The notes beneath the pieces were generated by a model. The model made no database searches and was not told the origin of the DNA. It worked only from the letters and a program-made list of their open reading frames with translations. The position numbers and the translations under genes are program-made. From Musa acuminata AAA Group (Eukaryota; Streptophyta; Magnoliopsida; Zingiberales; Musaceae), in NCBI RefSeq assembly GCF_036884655.1, contig NC_088359.1, positions 15,171,501 through 15,235,500 on the forward strand: DNA of 64,000 nucleotides, in the 5' to 3' direction. This document shows, piece after piece, positions 11,730-22,848 of this stretch. How positions within the stretch are numbered: position 1 is the stretch's first letter; each line of letters begins with the position of its first letter.

Positions 11730-14700
11730 ATGAAGATAATCTGCTGGAATGTTCGTGGACTTAATAAGCCTGAAAAATGTCGGGAGCTCAACAGAATAAT
11801 CAAGTCTGCCGCATGTGATATTGCTATTCTCGTAGAAACAAAAATTAAAAAATCGCTCATTCTTGCTCAAAAGAATTTAATATGGCCGGACGCAGAACTG
11901 TTTACCAATGACTCTAGTAAAACATTTGGTAGAATATGGGTCTTATGGCATCCTAACTCCATTAATGCTTGGTTTATTTCTGCTACCGATCAATTCATTC
12001 ATCTTAAGGTGGAGGACAAAAAGAATGGCTGTCAATTCAATTTTATTGGTATATATGCTTCAAATAGTATGCAAGAAAGAAATACACTTTGGACCGATCT
12101 GACTAACATTGCAAATAACTGTCTTAATATGCCGTGGATTGTTCTTGGTGACTTTAATACTGTTCGATACACAAATGAAAAAGTGGGGGGTAGACAGCAT
12201 TCTGAAAGTCAGCTTCAAAGATTTAATGATTATATAAACACTGCCGCATTGATTGATATGAAATCTGTGGGCAATTGGCTTTCCTGGAGTAATCAAGGCG
12301 ATGGTAACAGAAAAATAATGGCTCGACTAGACAGATGTTTGATTAACCAAGAATGGTTAACAGTTTACCCTGATTCACTTCTTGAGTATGATGCACCATT
12401 ATTTTCTGATCATTCCTTAATGTATATACACGCAGAGAAAGCAACACCTAGAGGCAAGAAACCATTTAGATTCTTTAATATGTGGAGTACTCATCCTCAG
12501 TTCCTTGATATTATCAGATCGGCTTGGAATATTAATATACATGGTTCGCCACTTTACATCTTATGCCAAAAGCTCAAAGTTTGCAAAGCGGCACTGAAGG
12601 AGTGGAATACAAACACCTTTGGAAATATTACCACTCGGGTTCAAATTTACAGAAAGGAACTAATGGCGATACAATATGAGCTTCAACTTCAGCCCCAAGA
12701 TGAGAATCTTATCTACAAAGAGACAGAAGCCAGAAGTAACTTCATGCAAGCCTTAAAGCAGGAGGAAAGTTTTGCAAAGCAGAAGTCTCGACAACATTGG
12801 CTAACTCTAGGAGATTCCAATACTAAGTTTTTCTATGCATCCATTGCTACTCGAAGGGCCGTTAATCGCATCAGAAAATGTAAAGACAAATATGGTAAAC
12901 TTATTGAGAATTTAGATGAAGTTAAAGCATACACCGAGCGATTTTTTTATTCCTTACTCAATCAAGCGGTGCAACCTAATAACATTCATGTGGAGCCAAC
13001 AAGAAAGCTTGATTCGGATGACATTTCAATTCTCAGTGCCCCAGTTACAGATGATGAAATTGTAAGAGTTGTCTTTAAGTCACCAAAGGATAAAAGCCCT
13101 GGTCCAGATGGATTTCCAGCTGAATTTTACCAAACTGCATGGTCTATTATTGGAAATGATGTGATTAAGGCATGCCAACATTTTTTCTCTTCAGGCCGTT
13201 TTCTTAGAGAGATGAACTGCACTTTTATTTCTTTAATTCCCAAGAATGCAGGGGCTGATTCACTAGAAAACTATCGACCCATATCATTATGCAACTTTAT
13301 TTACAAGATCATCTCCAAAGTGTTGGCAGATAGAATGCAAAAGGTAATACACAAGATCATTAGTCCAAATCAGGCAGCTTTCATCAAAGGGAGAAGTATA
13401 CATCATAATATTCTGCTTGCTAATGACTTGATAAAGGACCTGCACTCAAATGCAAGAGGGACAAAAATATGTTTTAAAGCTGATTTACGGAAAGCCTTTG
13501 ATTCAGTTAATAGGAGTTTTATCTATAAGATGCTCATCGATATGAACTTCCCACAGAAATGGGTAAATTGGATTCAAAGTTGCTTGGAAACTCCAAAGTT
13601 TTCGATACTTTTTAATGGCTCACCTATTGGTTTTTTTGGGAGCACGAATGGCATTCGACAAGGTGATCCACTTTCTCCATATCTCTTTACTATTGCAATG
13701 GAAGGACTTAGCTGTATGTTGGAACAAGCAGTCTTGAATGGCGGTATTAAGGTACCAAATGCTGGTTCTATTCACATATCACACATAACATTTGCAGATG
13801 ATTTACTTATATTTCTCCAGAATGATCCAACTTCAGTGAGGAACCTAGCTACTATTCTAAATGACTTTGGTATGGTTTCTGGCCTTCAGTTAAATCATGC
13901 AAAAAGTAAAGTCTATATGGGTCCTTGCATTGAGGACAAGGACTTTATTACACACACTCTGGGGGTTAATGAGGGAAGTCTGCCAGTTCCTTATCTGGGT
14001 CTCCCACTCATATCCACTGGCATTCATAAAACCCACTGTCAACCTATCCTGCAAAAAATAAAGAATAGAATTTCTTCCTGGAAAAATAGGCTTCTATCAA
14101 AAGCAGGACGACTTGAACTCATCCGTTCGGTGTTGTACTCTTACTCTATATATTGGTCTAATGCTTTTCTTCTGCCTGTTGGACTTATCCAAGATATTGA
14201 ACGGCTATTAATGAACTTCTTCTGGAATGGTACAAATGATAAGGCAATGCATATGGTAAATTGGGACAACATCTGTAAACCGAAAGATGAAGGGGGGCTG
14301 AACTTGAGAAATATTAGAGAGTGGAATAAAGCATGTTTGGTACAACAATTGTGGGACCTTTTGCAAAACAAATGTTCCTTATGGTCACAATGGGTTTCTG
14401 CTAGGTACCTTTCGAAGGAATCGATTTGGGAAATTTCAACAAGAACATACCACTCTGCAGCTTGGAAAGGAATTTTAAAGGCAAGGAATTGGATAATCAA
14501 ACACATTTCTTATGCAATCTCTACTGGAACTAATACTAATATGTGGTACGATCCTTGGGTGAATGGGAAAAGTATATTTCAATTATATGGTGACAGAATA
14601 CGAAAAGATCTTGGGGCTCCCAAAGATTGGAAGGTTTCCGAGTTCATTGCTAATGGTACCTGGTGTCTCCCTACTCCTATTTCTCCTGAAATGTTATCAC

Positions 14701-15350
14701 TTTGGCCGACTATCACAGCTATTCCAATCAGGAACAACCCTTCAGATGTACTTATTTGGCTTCATGACAATGGTAAATTTAGTGCCACATCCGCATGGAA
14801 TCAAATTAGGCAAAGAAATAACAAGTGGCTCTCAAGCAGTTGGACATGGGATCGACCGGGATCACAGAGACATTCCTTATGTACATGGCAGGCCCTTCTG
14901 AATAAACTACCTACAATAGATAATATTAAGAGAAGAGGTATCTATCATGTTAACCGATGCTTCCTTTGTTTGCAACAAGAAGAAACTATTGACCACCTCT
15001 ATTTTGCTTGTGAATATACTAAATGGATATGGAAGGAGATTCTCCAGCGATTTGAACTCAATAGGATGCCGCAACCAAACTTGCATCAAGAATTAGGCGA
15101 CCTCATACAAAGTTTCTCAAGAAAAGGACCTCTTACACAATTGGCAAAGGTTACTTTCAGATGTGCTATTTGGTGGATGTGGAAGGAGAGATGTAGCAGA
15201 ATCTTTGAATGTCAACACACAAACAATGCTCAGCTCTTGACAGAGATTATTAGAGACTCAAGATCATGCATGGAGCATAATCTCAAAATGGAGCACTTTA
15301 CACGAAGAGAAAGAGATATTTTTATCAAATTCAATTTTACTATTAGCTAA
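11730..15350 (+). CDS. LINE ORF2 protein (endonuclease-reverse transcriptase), intact
   Basis: An unbroken 1206-residue ORF2. The N-terminal apurinic-like endonuclease (about 1-240) shows the expected residues: N7 in WNVRG, E36 in VETK, D141 and N143 in GDFN, D201 in LDRC, and the SDH triad at 226-228. The reverse transcriptase (about 490-760) has IPKNAGADSLENYRPISL, an aspartate in KADLRKAFD (585), RQGDPLSPYLF (643-653) and the FADD catalytic box (688-691). A zinc-binding zf-RVT domain follows (CFLC...H...C, from about 1076). The ATG at 11730 aligns with ATGAAGATAACATG at 46204. The protein would nick target DNA and copy LINE RNA at the nick. ORF1 upstream is truncated and the 5' UTR promoter is missing, so expression would need an outside promoter. 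It is the only undamaged pol-type gene in the window. Confidence 0.95.
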   Translation: MKIICWNVRGLNKPEKCRELNRIIKSAACDIAILVETKIKKSLILAQKNLIWPDAELFTNDSSKTFGRIWVLWHPNSINAWFISATDQFIHLKVEDKKNGCQFNFIGIYASNSMQERNTLWTDLTNIANNCLNMPWIVLGDFNTVRYTNEKVGGRQHSESQLQRFNDYINTAALIDMKSVGNWLSWSNQGDGNRKIMARLDRCLINQEWLTVYPDSLLEYDAPLFSDHSLMYIHAEKATPRGKKPFRFFNMWSTHPQFLDIIRSAWNINIHGSPLYILCQKLKVCKAALKEWNTNTFGNITTRVQIYRKELMAIQYELQLQPQDENLIYKETEARSNFMQALKQEESFAKQKSRQHWLTLGDSNTKFFYASIATRRAVNRIRKCKDKYGKLIENLDEVKAYTERFFYSLLNQAVQPNNIHVEPTRKLDSDDISILSAPVTDDEIVRVVFKSPKDKSPGPDGFPAEFYQTAWSIIGNDVIKACQHFFSSGRFLREMNCTFISLIPKNAGADSLENYRPISLCNFIYKIISKVLADRMQKVIHKIISPNQAAFIKGRSIHHNILLANDLIKDLHSNARGTKICFKADLRKAFDSVNRSFIYKMLIDMNFPQKWVNWIQSCLETPKFSILFNGSPIGFFGSTNGIRQGDPLSPYLFTIAMEGLSCMLEQAVLNGGIKVPNAGSIHISHITFADDLLIFLQNDPTSVRNLATILNDFGMVSGLQLNHAKSKVYMGPCIEDKDFITHTLGVNEGSLPVPYLGLPLISTGIHKTHCQPILQKIKNRISSWKNRLLSKAGRLELIRSVLYSYSIYWSNAFLLPVGLIQDIERLLMNFFWNGTNDKAMHMVNWDNICKPKDEGGLNLRNIREWNKACLVQQLWDLLQNKCSLWSQWVSARYLSKESIWEISTRTYHSAAWKGILKARNWIIKHISYAISTGTNTNMWYDPWVNGKSIFQLYGDRIRKDLGAPKDWKVSEFIANGTWCLPTPISPEMLSLWPTITAIPIRNNPSDVLIWLHDNGKFSATSAWNQIRQRNNKWLSSSWTWDRPGSQRHSLCTWQALLNKLPTIDNIKRRGIYHVNRCFLCLQQEETIDHLYFACEYTKWIWKEILQRFELNRMPQPNLHQELGDLIQSFSRKGPLTQLAKVTFRCAIWWMWKERCSRIFECQHTNNAQLLTEIIRDSRSCMEHNLKMEHFTRRERDIFIKFNFTIS

Positions 15351-15565
15351 AGATCTTGGCAACGATGTTAAATGCTGTAACCAATGGTAGTCTTGGCACA
15401 TCTTAACATGCTCGTTACAGTTAGGAGTTAAAGTCTACAACATGTGTAGTCATAACTACCACATGTGTACTCAATGAGTTACCTGACTTTGTCTATGATG
15501 TATAGACAAAGCTATTTGTAGAAACGTTACACATAATCAATTTACTTTTACTTACCAAAAAAAAA
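15351..15565 (+). other. LINE 3' UTR and poly(A)
   Basis: This is a short untranslated tail ending TTTACTTTTACTTACC and about 12 A. The same tail occurs at 34128-34305 (minus), 49787-49966, 50722-50901 and 60228-60405 (minus), so these copies share one 3' end recognised by the family's RT. Confidence 0.85.
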
Positions 15566-15827
15566 AAATTACAAACATACTTTACAAGTTCTGAACAGTG
15601 GCACAACAAAGGGTAAAATGGTCCATTACAGATCGAAAATCTCTCGCACGTGTCCACATGACACAACCTTTATTTACAAGCCTAAAGAGTCCACCAACCC
15701 AACTAAAATGGGACTATTAACCCTTTGGCCGCCCCTCTACATGCTGTACAAGGCATGAACATGCCAAAAGACACGGACATATATAAGCATTACATCAAAC
15801 ACCTTGTTTAAAAGTTTGTCCGCGACA

Positions 15828-17794
15828 TTCTCCCCCACTTATTCCTTCGACGTCCTGGTTGAAGCCTTTGTCGACACTGCAACTCCTCGCCTTTGCTGAG
15901 TCTTCAATCTTCTGCTCCAGCTACAATGCGCCTCTTGGCTCCTAGCTGCTCTCCGCTGCTGTTTTTGAGTAGTCGAACCTTTGATCCGCCATGCTGCTTC
16001 AACTCACCAATGACTCTGACTCTGGTGTGGGGTTGGCTGAGTTGTGTTGATCCTTGTTGATTCCTGCGGATCCCCCAGATGAAGGAAAAGACCATCCTTA
16101 CTGTGCCAGTCTCTCAAATGCCTCATGCTGCTTGAACTGGGTGGATGCTTATTGGAGCTTTAACGAGCATTGTCTCGTAAACTTTTGAAGTTTTGGGTCC
16201 TTCCTCCACAAAATTTGCTCATTGACTCTTCCTTCACTTAGTTGTCATATCCAAGTAGGTTCACATCACTTCCTCTTTCGATTGGCATTTCGTTGGGAAA
16301 TGAAGCGGACAATCTACTCTCAGTAGTACTGATCACCGTTGGTGAGGATTTGATAACTATTGTCTTTCTTTATCTTCGAAGGGTCTTTGAACTTATGCAG
16401 AGCTCCTCTGCTGGATAGATAAGAGAATTGGGGTACTCGGTTTCGCCCATTCTCTTAAGGGTTGAGAAGGCAAAGGTTACTTGACTTCGCCCGCCTCCTC
16501 GAGGTTGTACTCCTTGCATCGAGCTGGTTACTAGCCTTCGCCTGCTCTTTGCTCACACTTCTGAAGCACTTGAAGTGTTTGCACTCATTGCGTTGAGTTA
16601 GTTACTGTGATTCACCTTTTCAATGCCATTGAACTTCTGGAATGCAGGAAGTTTTCACCCCAACTTAGAGTAATTCTCTCATAGGTTTGGTCGCCTCTGG
16701 GATTGTACCGTCTTCTCCATCAGTCCTGCCGCCAACTCCACTGAGTAGCAAAGGTACAGCACCGCGTACTGCCTATTTCGTTCCTTGGTTATGCGCTCTT
16801 GCATGACCCAAAGTCCTTCACTTTCGGCTATTTTGATGAGAAGTTCATTGACACCGGTCTTACGAAGTTCCTCGGCCTCTGCCCTTCAGCCTTGTCTCGG
16901 TACTTGGAGATTGCCTCTGCATACTCCACCTCCTCGGCCCCTTTCACGACCAAGCGCTCTCCCTCCATGAGAGCAAGGGATCAATGACTTTCACGGAAGT
17001 CCCGCCTCTGCGGTACCATGGCGCTGTCATGCCCATGGCCCTACTATCCATCGCCTCGCATCTGCATCCCTTTTCTTCACGATCAGTAGATATGTCTCTG
17101 TGGCACTCCTCTGAGTCCACCTCCATTCTAACTGATGCTTGATTTTGGGTAGCTAAGTCCCTCTGGATTCGTCGTCGCTTCCTCGCCCCTTTCAACCCCC
17201 TACTTCAACACCTCTGTGTTCTCCAAGCAGTCCGTTTGGTCGATGGAAAGACAGACTGTAACTCCCATGCATGGCCTCTGCCATCACGTTGTAGGGTTTG
17301 CACCTATTCTGTTCTCCTTAGCTTCCTTGGTAGCAACGTTCGCTTACTCGACCTTGTCCTCTAACTTGCCGGGCTCCCTTAAGCGAATATGAACTCTGGA
17401 GCAGTCCAACTCTCCAGCTGCTTCGATCATACCTCTGCATGATCAAGTCTCTCCCATGGAACTCACTGGTACTTGCATTCGAACTTTTCCCTTGGTGGAA
17501 CACAGCCCCCATATGCTGATGACCAAGACTTTCATCCGATGCAAAATTCGATGCACGCACAGAAGACTCGCCTCTGCGGTACCATGGCCTTCACTTCTTG
17601 AATCCATAGCCCTTCTTGCCGTCGTGTTGTTCACCGAACTGGAGCTTCTAGTAGCTCCCGATCATACCTCCATATGATCTAGTCCCTCACGGGACTATGT
17701 CGTGTGTATCGCATTGCCACGAACTGTTCCACCACGATCCGCCTCTTGGTGACATCTTCATTGCATTCTGATCCTTGTGGAATAAACTCGAATT
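15828..17794 (-). other. Interior of element G, 3' portion
   Basis: This is about 2 kb between G's purine tract and the insertion point of element A. Small ORFs exist on both strands (for example 16785-16987 plus, 16944-17195 minus), but none shows a known domain and they overlap each other. A CCTCTGCGGTACCATGG phrase occurs near 17005 and 17573. I see no gene here. Confidence 0.65.
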
Positions 17795-17799
17795 GTGAA

Positions 17800-18237
17800 T
17801 GTTAGGACTCTAGCTTGGAGAGTCCTAATTGAGAGGAACATTAATGTAAAACTATTAGGACTCTAGCTAGGAGAGTCCTAATTGAGAGGGACATTCTGTT
17901 AGGACTCTAGCTAGGAGAGTCCTAATTGAGAGGGGCATTCAAGTAGGAGGTGTTTTCTTAGAGAAGAATTAGGAGTTGTAAGGGAATAGGAGTCTTGACT
18001 ATGAGTCCTACTAGGAGTTGGTTAGAAGTAAGAGTCTTAAGTAAGAGTCCTATTAGGAGTTAGGGTTTAGAAGCACTATAAATAGTCATGTATTCCTTCT
18101 CTTTTCATAAGCAATAGATGAATCTTTTCTGCAGCCTTTGAGCAGCAACTTGGAGGGAGGAACCCCTATAGAGTTCCAAGGAGGCCGATCCCCTAAAGAG
18201 ATCAACCCCAAGTTTAGAATCTGCAAGGGTTCTAACA
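17800..18237 (+). repeat. 5' LTR of gypsy A
   Basis: It begins TGTTAGGACTC and ends GGTTCTAACA. Three copies of a hairpin (arms TTAGGACTCT and AGAGTCCTAA) lie in the first 130 bp; the middle one is mutated. AGGAGTCTT/GGAGTCCTATTAGG repeats follow, then a TATA box (TATAAATA, 18077-18084). Confidence 0.95.
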
Positions 18238-18239
18238 CC

Positions 18240-18251
18240 TGGTATTAGAGC
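18240..18251 (+). promoter_or_regulatory. PBS of gypsy A (decayed)
   Basis: TGGTATTAGAGC lies two bases after the LTR. One C-to-T change separates it from the tRNA-iMet consensus seen at 21521, 29110 and 53974. Confidence 0.85.
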
Positions 18252-19577
18252 AACGTTCTTGGCATCTCGCTGCCCTTCCACTGCCATCCATCAGCCCTCC
18301 ACAACTGCCCAAAGCAATTCCCACAATTGCTTAAAAGATCGTCGCCGAATTCCGCCATCATCTCCACGACCGCGGATCATCCTTTGATCTCCCCGCGAAT
18401 TGCAACAAGTTCTGGTTTCCTACCTTACTACTGCTGCAATTTAGTTATCCTTCTTCGAAAATCCAAAAAAAAAAAAAACTGTTCCTATATTGCTGCATAA
18501 ACCTTTCGTCACAAAGTTTTCATCTCTACGACGAAAGATACATTACAGAATTCCAGCCGCATAGTACCATATGGTTGATCTTGCTACTATGCTTTTTCTA
18601 TCTAAATTTCTATGAAATTTTTATGACATCTTTGACACTTCCTAACAGCAGATTTGCCTTTGGTTTTTTCAAAAAATTGTCAATATAAACCATTGATATT
18701 TTACATCTAATCTGCTATACTTGAAAATCTGTACCGTAAAATTTCAGCCGCATAGCACTGATTGTTTGATCTTGATACTACATTGTTTCTATCCAAATCT
18801 CTACGAAATTTTTATGATTGCTTTGACACTTCCTAATAGTGGATTTCCCTTTGGTTTCATCAAAAAATTCTCAATATAAACTTCTGATCTTTTACGTCCA
18901 ATCTGCTATACTTAAAAATCTATGCTGCAGAAAATTTTAGCCACATATTGTTGCCTTAACCCATCTATTTGCAATCTTTTTTGAATGAAATTTCTTATAC
19001 ACTTTATAGATCATCTTGGCTTCCATCTAAGATTTATCTATTGAGGAATTCATCTCTAAAATCGATTTTTGTGTTGCTATAAATTTTCATCGTAAACTGC
19101 TGAAATTTTTCGATGAGAATTCTGCTATCGCAACTTGCACCAATTTCCTTGCTGTTATACTGCCGAAATTTTCTTGATTAAATTAGTCATCCTTGCTGTC
19201 ATATAAACTGTGATTTTTCTATCAATTCCCTCCTCAATTCTCTCAAGTTTTTGGTGGAAATTACGTCGAGAAACCGCTGTTTCTTCGACGATAATTCTGC
19301 TCTTACAAGACAGCACATAATTGCTGCAACTTCCACTGATTTCTCTCAAACCTTTGCTGCCATCTACCACAGATCCAAAACTTTCATCCACAGCCCTAAA
19401 ACTCTACCAAACCACACCCTCAAACTGCACCCAAAACAGCCACAAAATAAGCCTAAATCGTAGCCTACATCCACCGATCCACCAACCCTTTCGACCATCA
19501 CTTCTCTCAACCTATACATGCCTTTAACCTGACAACAAAAGAGAGATCTTAACATCATAGATTTGGAGGCATATACT
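18252..19577 (+). other. Untranslated leader of gypsy A
   Basis: About 1.3 kb of AT-rich leader lies between the PBS and gag. It includes a tandem duplication of about 190 bp (about 18540-18915, keyed by CAGCCGCATAG). No gene is visible. Confidence 0.7.
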
Positions 19578-21080
19578 ATGGCATCTAAGGAGGCAATCGA
19601 TGCTAAATTCGAAGCCTTGGAGGCACGAATGGAGGATAAGATTCGGACGCTCTTTACTGAACTCAGATTGGGCCGACTACTAAGCCCGAAAAAATCATAT
19701 CATGGAGAGAGCTTTGCCCAATCGTACCAGGCCCGAAGAGATGAGTTCCAAGGGAGGGGAGGCTCTATGATCGATCCCAACTGTCCATGCATAAGGGTGA
19801 ACTTCCCTAGATGGGAAGAAGGAGACCCGATTGGTTGGATCTTGCACGCGGAGCGATATTTTCGGTACCACAAAACCGCGGATGCATCTATGGTGAAAAT
19901 TGCAGCTATACATCTTTAAGGGGATGCTATACAGTGGTTTGACTGGTTTGAACATACTTATGGAGTCCTTTCATGGCAACAATTCAAAGAAGGACTGCTG
20001 ATCCGCTTCAGACAAACCGATTACGAGAATATTGACGGACAACTAGCAAAGATCCAACAAACCTCCACCATTCAGGAGTACCAAACCAGGTTTGAAAGGT
20101 TATCTAATCAAACTCTTGATTGGTCTCAAAAACAGCTATTGAGGACCTTTATTGAGGGCTTGAAGCCGGAGATCCGAGGAGAAGTTAAAGCACGACAACC
20201 GTACACGCTTATGGCAGCCATCTCTTTTGCACGACATCAAGAGGAGCAATTGAACCACGAAGCTCGGAGGACTAGGATCGCTCCTCAACCAATAATATTG
20301 AAGCCCTTAGCCCCTCCTACTGTCGACCAAGTCCCTACACCAAAGAGGTTAACAAGAGAAGAGCTTCGGGAGCGATATGCGAAGGGGTTATGTTGGCATT
20401 GTGACGAGCCGTGGAGCCGTGAGCATCGCTGTAGTAAATGGGGACTTCTTATGATTGAACCGATAGAAGAAGAGGTCATTGAACATCCAAAAGAGAGCCT
20501 TGAATATGAAGAAGAAGATGTAGAAGAAGAGCCACAACCGACCAAAATTACGGTACATACACTAGTTGGCTACTCAATCCCACAAACGATGAAAATTGGA
20601 GGCCTTCTCAAACAACAACCGATCACTGTTTTCATCGACACGGGCAGCACTAATAATATCCTAAACAGTAAGGTTGCTATCCGAATGGCATTACCTATCG
20701 AGAATCGCTGTAGGTTTGATGTTAAGGTCACCGACAGACGGATTTTGAAGTGTGATCGTAGGCGCCCGCAGGAGAAACTATTGCTGCAGGACCAAGAAAT
20801 AATTGCAGATTTCTTCCTTCTTCCTCTTGATGATCATAAGGCCATGCTCAGAATTAAATGGTTGACAACATTAGGTGATTTTTCTTGGAATTTTATGAAA
20901 CTAATTATGAAATTTTACAGTAAGGAGAAACATGTGATAGTGCACGGGAAACGTGGGGGCGACGTAACGATGATTTGCACACAACAAATGAAGAAGGTTT
21001 TGCATAAAGCATGCAGTGGCTTTTTGGTACAACTTGAGCAGCAAACTAAGGGAGAGTCAACAGAATTTGAAGCTCCAAAT
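19578..21080 (+). pseudogene. gag: Gypsy A gag-protease, broken
   Basis: Gag starts at the conserved MASKEAI ATG (19578); the open frame extends further left only through a TTG. A premature TAA at 19917-19919 replaces the Glu codon of HLEGDAIQW and splits gag. The second part holds the rest of the gag domain (LLRTFIEGLKPEIRGEVKAR), a zinc-knuckle-like [14 protein letters not shown] and the aspartic protease motif DTGS (about 20638). The sequence is cut at 21080 by element B after EFEAPN and resumes at 26397. Gag forms particles and the protease would cleave the polyprotein. Confidence 0.9.
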
Positions 21081-21518
21081 TGTTAGGACTCTAGCTTGGA
21101 GAGTCCTAATTGAGAGGGACATTCATGTAAAACTGTTAGGACTCTAGCTAGGAGAGTCCTAATTGAGAGGGACATTCTGTTAGGACTCTAGCTAGGAGAG
21201 TCCTAATTGAGAGGGGCATTCATGTAGGAGGTTTTTTCTTATAGAAGAATTAGGAGTTGTAAGGGAATAGGAGTCTTGAGTAGGAGTCCTATTAGGAGTT
21301 GGTTAGAAGTAAGAGTCTTAAGTAGGAGTCCTATTAGGAGTTAGGGTTTAGAAACCCTATAAATAGCCATGTATTCCTCCTCTTTTTTCAAGCAATAGAT
21401 GAATCTTTTCTGCAGCCTTTGAGCAGCAACTTGGAGGGAGGAACCCCTATAGAGTTCCAAGGAGGCCGATCCCCTAAAGAGATCAACCCCAAGTTTAGAA
21501 TCTGCAAGGGTTCTAACA
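21081..21518 (+). repeat. 5' LTR of gypsy B
   Basis: Perfect hairpins with 10-bp arms and a 7-base loop are at 21083-21109, 21136-21162 and 21180-21206. The TATA box is at 21358-21365. A private CTTATAGAAG variant is shared with the 3' LTR. Confidence 0.96.
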
Positions 21519-21520
21519 CC

Positions 21521-21532
21521 TGGTATCAGAGC
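21521..21532 (+). promoter_or_regulatory. PBS of gypsy B
   Basis: TGGTATCAGAGC is an exact match to the plant initiator tRNA-Met 3' end complement, two bases from the LTR. Confidence 0.92.
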
Positions 21533-22848
21533 AGCGTTCTTGGCGTCTCGCTGCCCTTTCACAGCCATCCATCAACACTCCACAACCATCCAAAGCAATT
21601 CCCATAATTGCTTAAAAGATCGTCACCGAATTCCGCCATCATCTCCACCACCACGGATCATCCTTTGATCTCCCCGTGAATTGCAACAGGTTTTGGTTTC
21701 CTACCTTACTGCTGCTGCAATTTAGTTATCCTTATTCGAAAATCCAAAAAAAAAAAAATCGTTCCTATATTGCTGCATAAACTTTTCGTCACAAAGTTTT
21801 CATCTCTATGACGAAAGATACATTGCGGAATTCCAACCGCATAGCACCATCTGTTTGATCTTGCTACTGTGCTTTTTCTATCCAAATTTCTACGAAATTT
21901 TTATGACATCTTTGACACTTCTTAACAGTAGATTTCCCTTTAGTTTCATCAAAAAATTCTCAATATAAACTACTGATCTTTTATGTCCAATCTGCTGCAC
22001 TTGAATTGCAGAATTAAAGCCGCATAGCACCATCTGTTTGATCTTGCTACTGTGCTTTTTCTATCCAAATTTCTATGAAATTTTTATGACATCTTTGACA
22101 CTTCCTAAAAGTATATTTCCCTTTGGTTTCATCGAAAAATTCTCAATATAAACTACTGATCTTTTATGTCCAATCTGCTGCACTTGAAAATCTATGCTGC
22201 AGAAAATTTCAGCTGCATATCGTTGCCTTAACCCATCTATTTGCAATCTTTTTTGAATGAAATTTCTTATAGACTTCATATATCATCTTGGCTTCCATCT
22301 AAGATTGATCTATTAAGAAATTCATCTCTAAAAACGATTTTATGTTGCTGCAAATTTTCATCGTAACCCGTTGAAATTTTTCGACGATAATTCTGCAATT
22401 GCAACTTGTACCAATTTCTTTGCTGTTATACTGCCGAAATTTTCTTGATTAAATTAGATATCCTTGCTGTCATATAAACTGTGATTGTGCTATCAATTCC
22501 CTCCTCAATTCTCTTAAGTTTTTGGTGGAAATTACGTCGAGAAACCGTTGTTTCTTCGACGACAATTCTACTCTTACAAGACAGCACATACTTGCTGCAA
22601 CTTCCACGGATTTCTGTCAAACCTTTGCTACCATCTACCACAGATCCAAAACTTTCATCCACAGCACTAAAACTCTACCAAACCACACCCTCAAACTGCA
22701 CCCAAAACAGCCACAAAACAAGCCTAAACCGTAGCCTACATCCACCAATCCACCAACACTTTCGACCATCACTTCTCTCAACCTATACATGCCTTTAACC
22801 CAACAGCAAAAGAGAGATCTTAACATCATTGATTTGGGGCCATATACT
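21533..22848 (+). other. Untranslated leader of gypsy B
   Basis: About 1.3 kb without a credible gene. A tandem duplication of about 185 bp spans about 21820-22195. The same leader architecture is present in A, C (about 29478-29860) and D (about 54268-54645). Confidence 0.75.

Larger units (their letters stand above)
10732..15565 (+). mobile_element. L1-type LINE (LINE-1), 5'-truncated, ORF2 intact
   Basis: A non-LTR element of about 4.8 kb. It starts inside ORF1 (about codon 178 of the full-length ORF1 seen at 44639) and ends in CTTACC plus a poly(A) run. It has a 10-bp target duplication and contains an ORF1 remnant, 26 bp of spacer, a complete ORF2 and a 3' UTR. It belongs to a slightly different subfamily from the other LINEs in the window, with many scattered codon differences. 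Confidence 0.93.
10537..15827 (-). repeat. 3' LTR of element G, split by LINE
   Basis: The LTR sequence is 10537-10731 plus 15576-15827, about 447 bp in all. It matches 39472-39918 on the same strand. The minus strand starts TGTCGCGGACAAAC and carries an ATATATAAG-type promoter region on the plus reading near 15779. The LINE at 10732-15565 interrupts it. Confidence 0.88.

Noticed and set aside
16785..17677. Several 60-83 aa ORFs on both strands inside element G
   Set aside because: They overlap each other, show no known motif, and sit in what is clearly retroelement interior. No evidence for a host gene.
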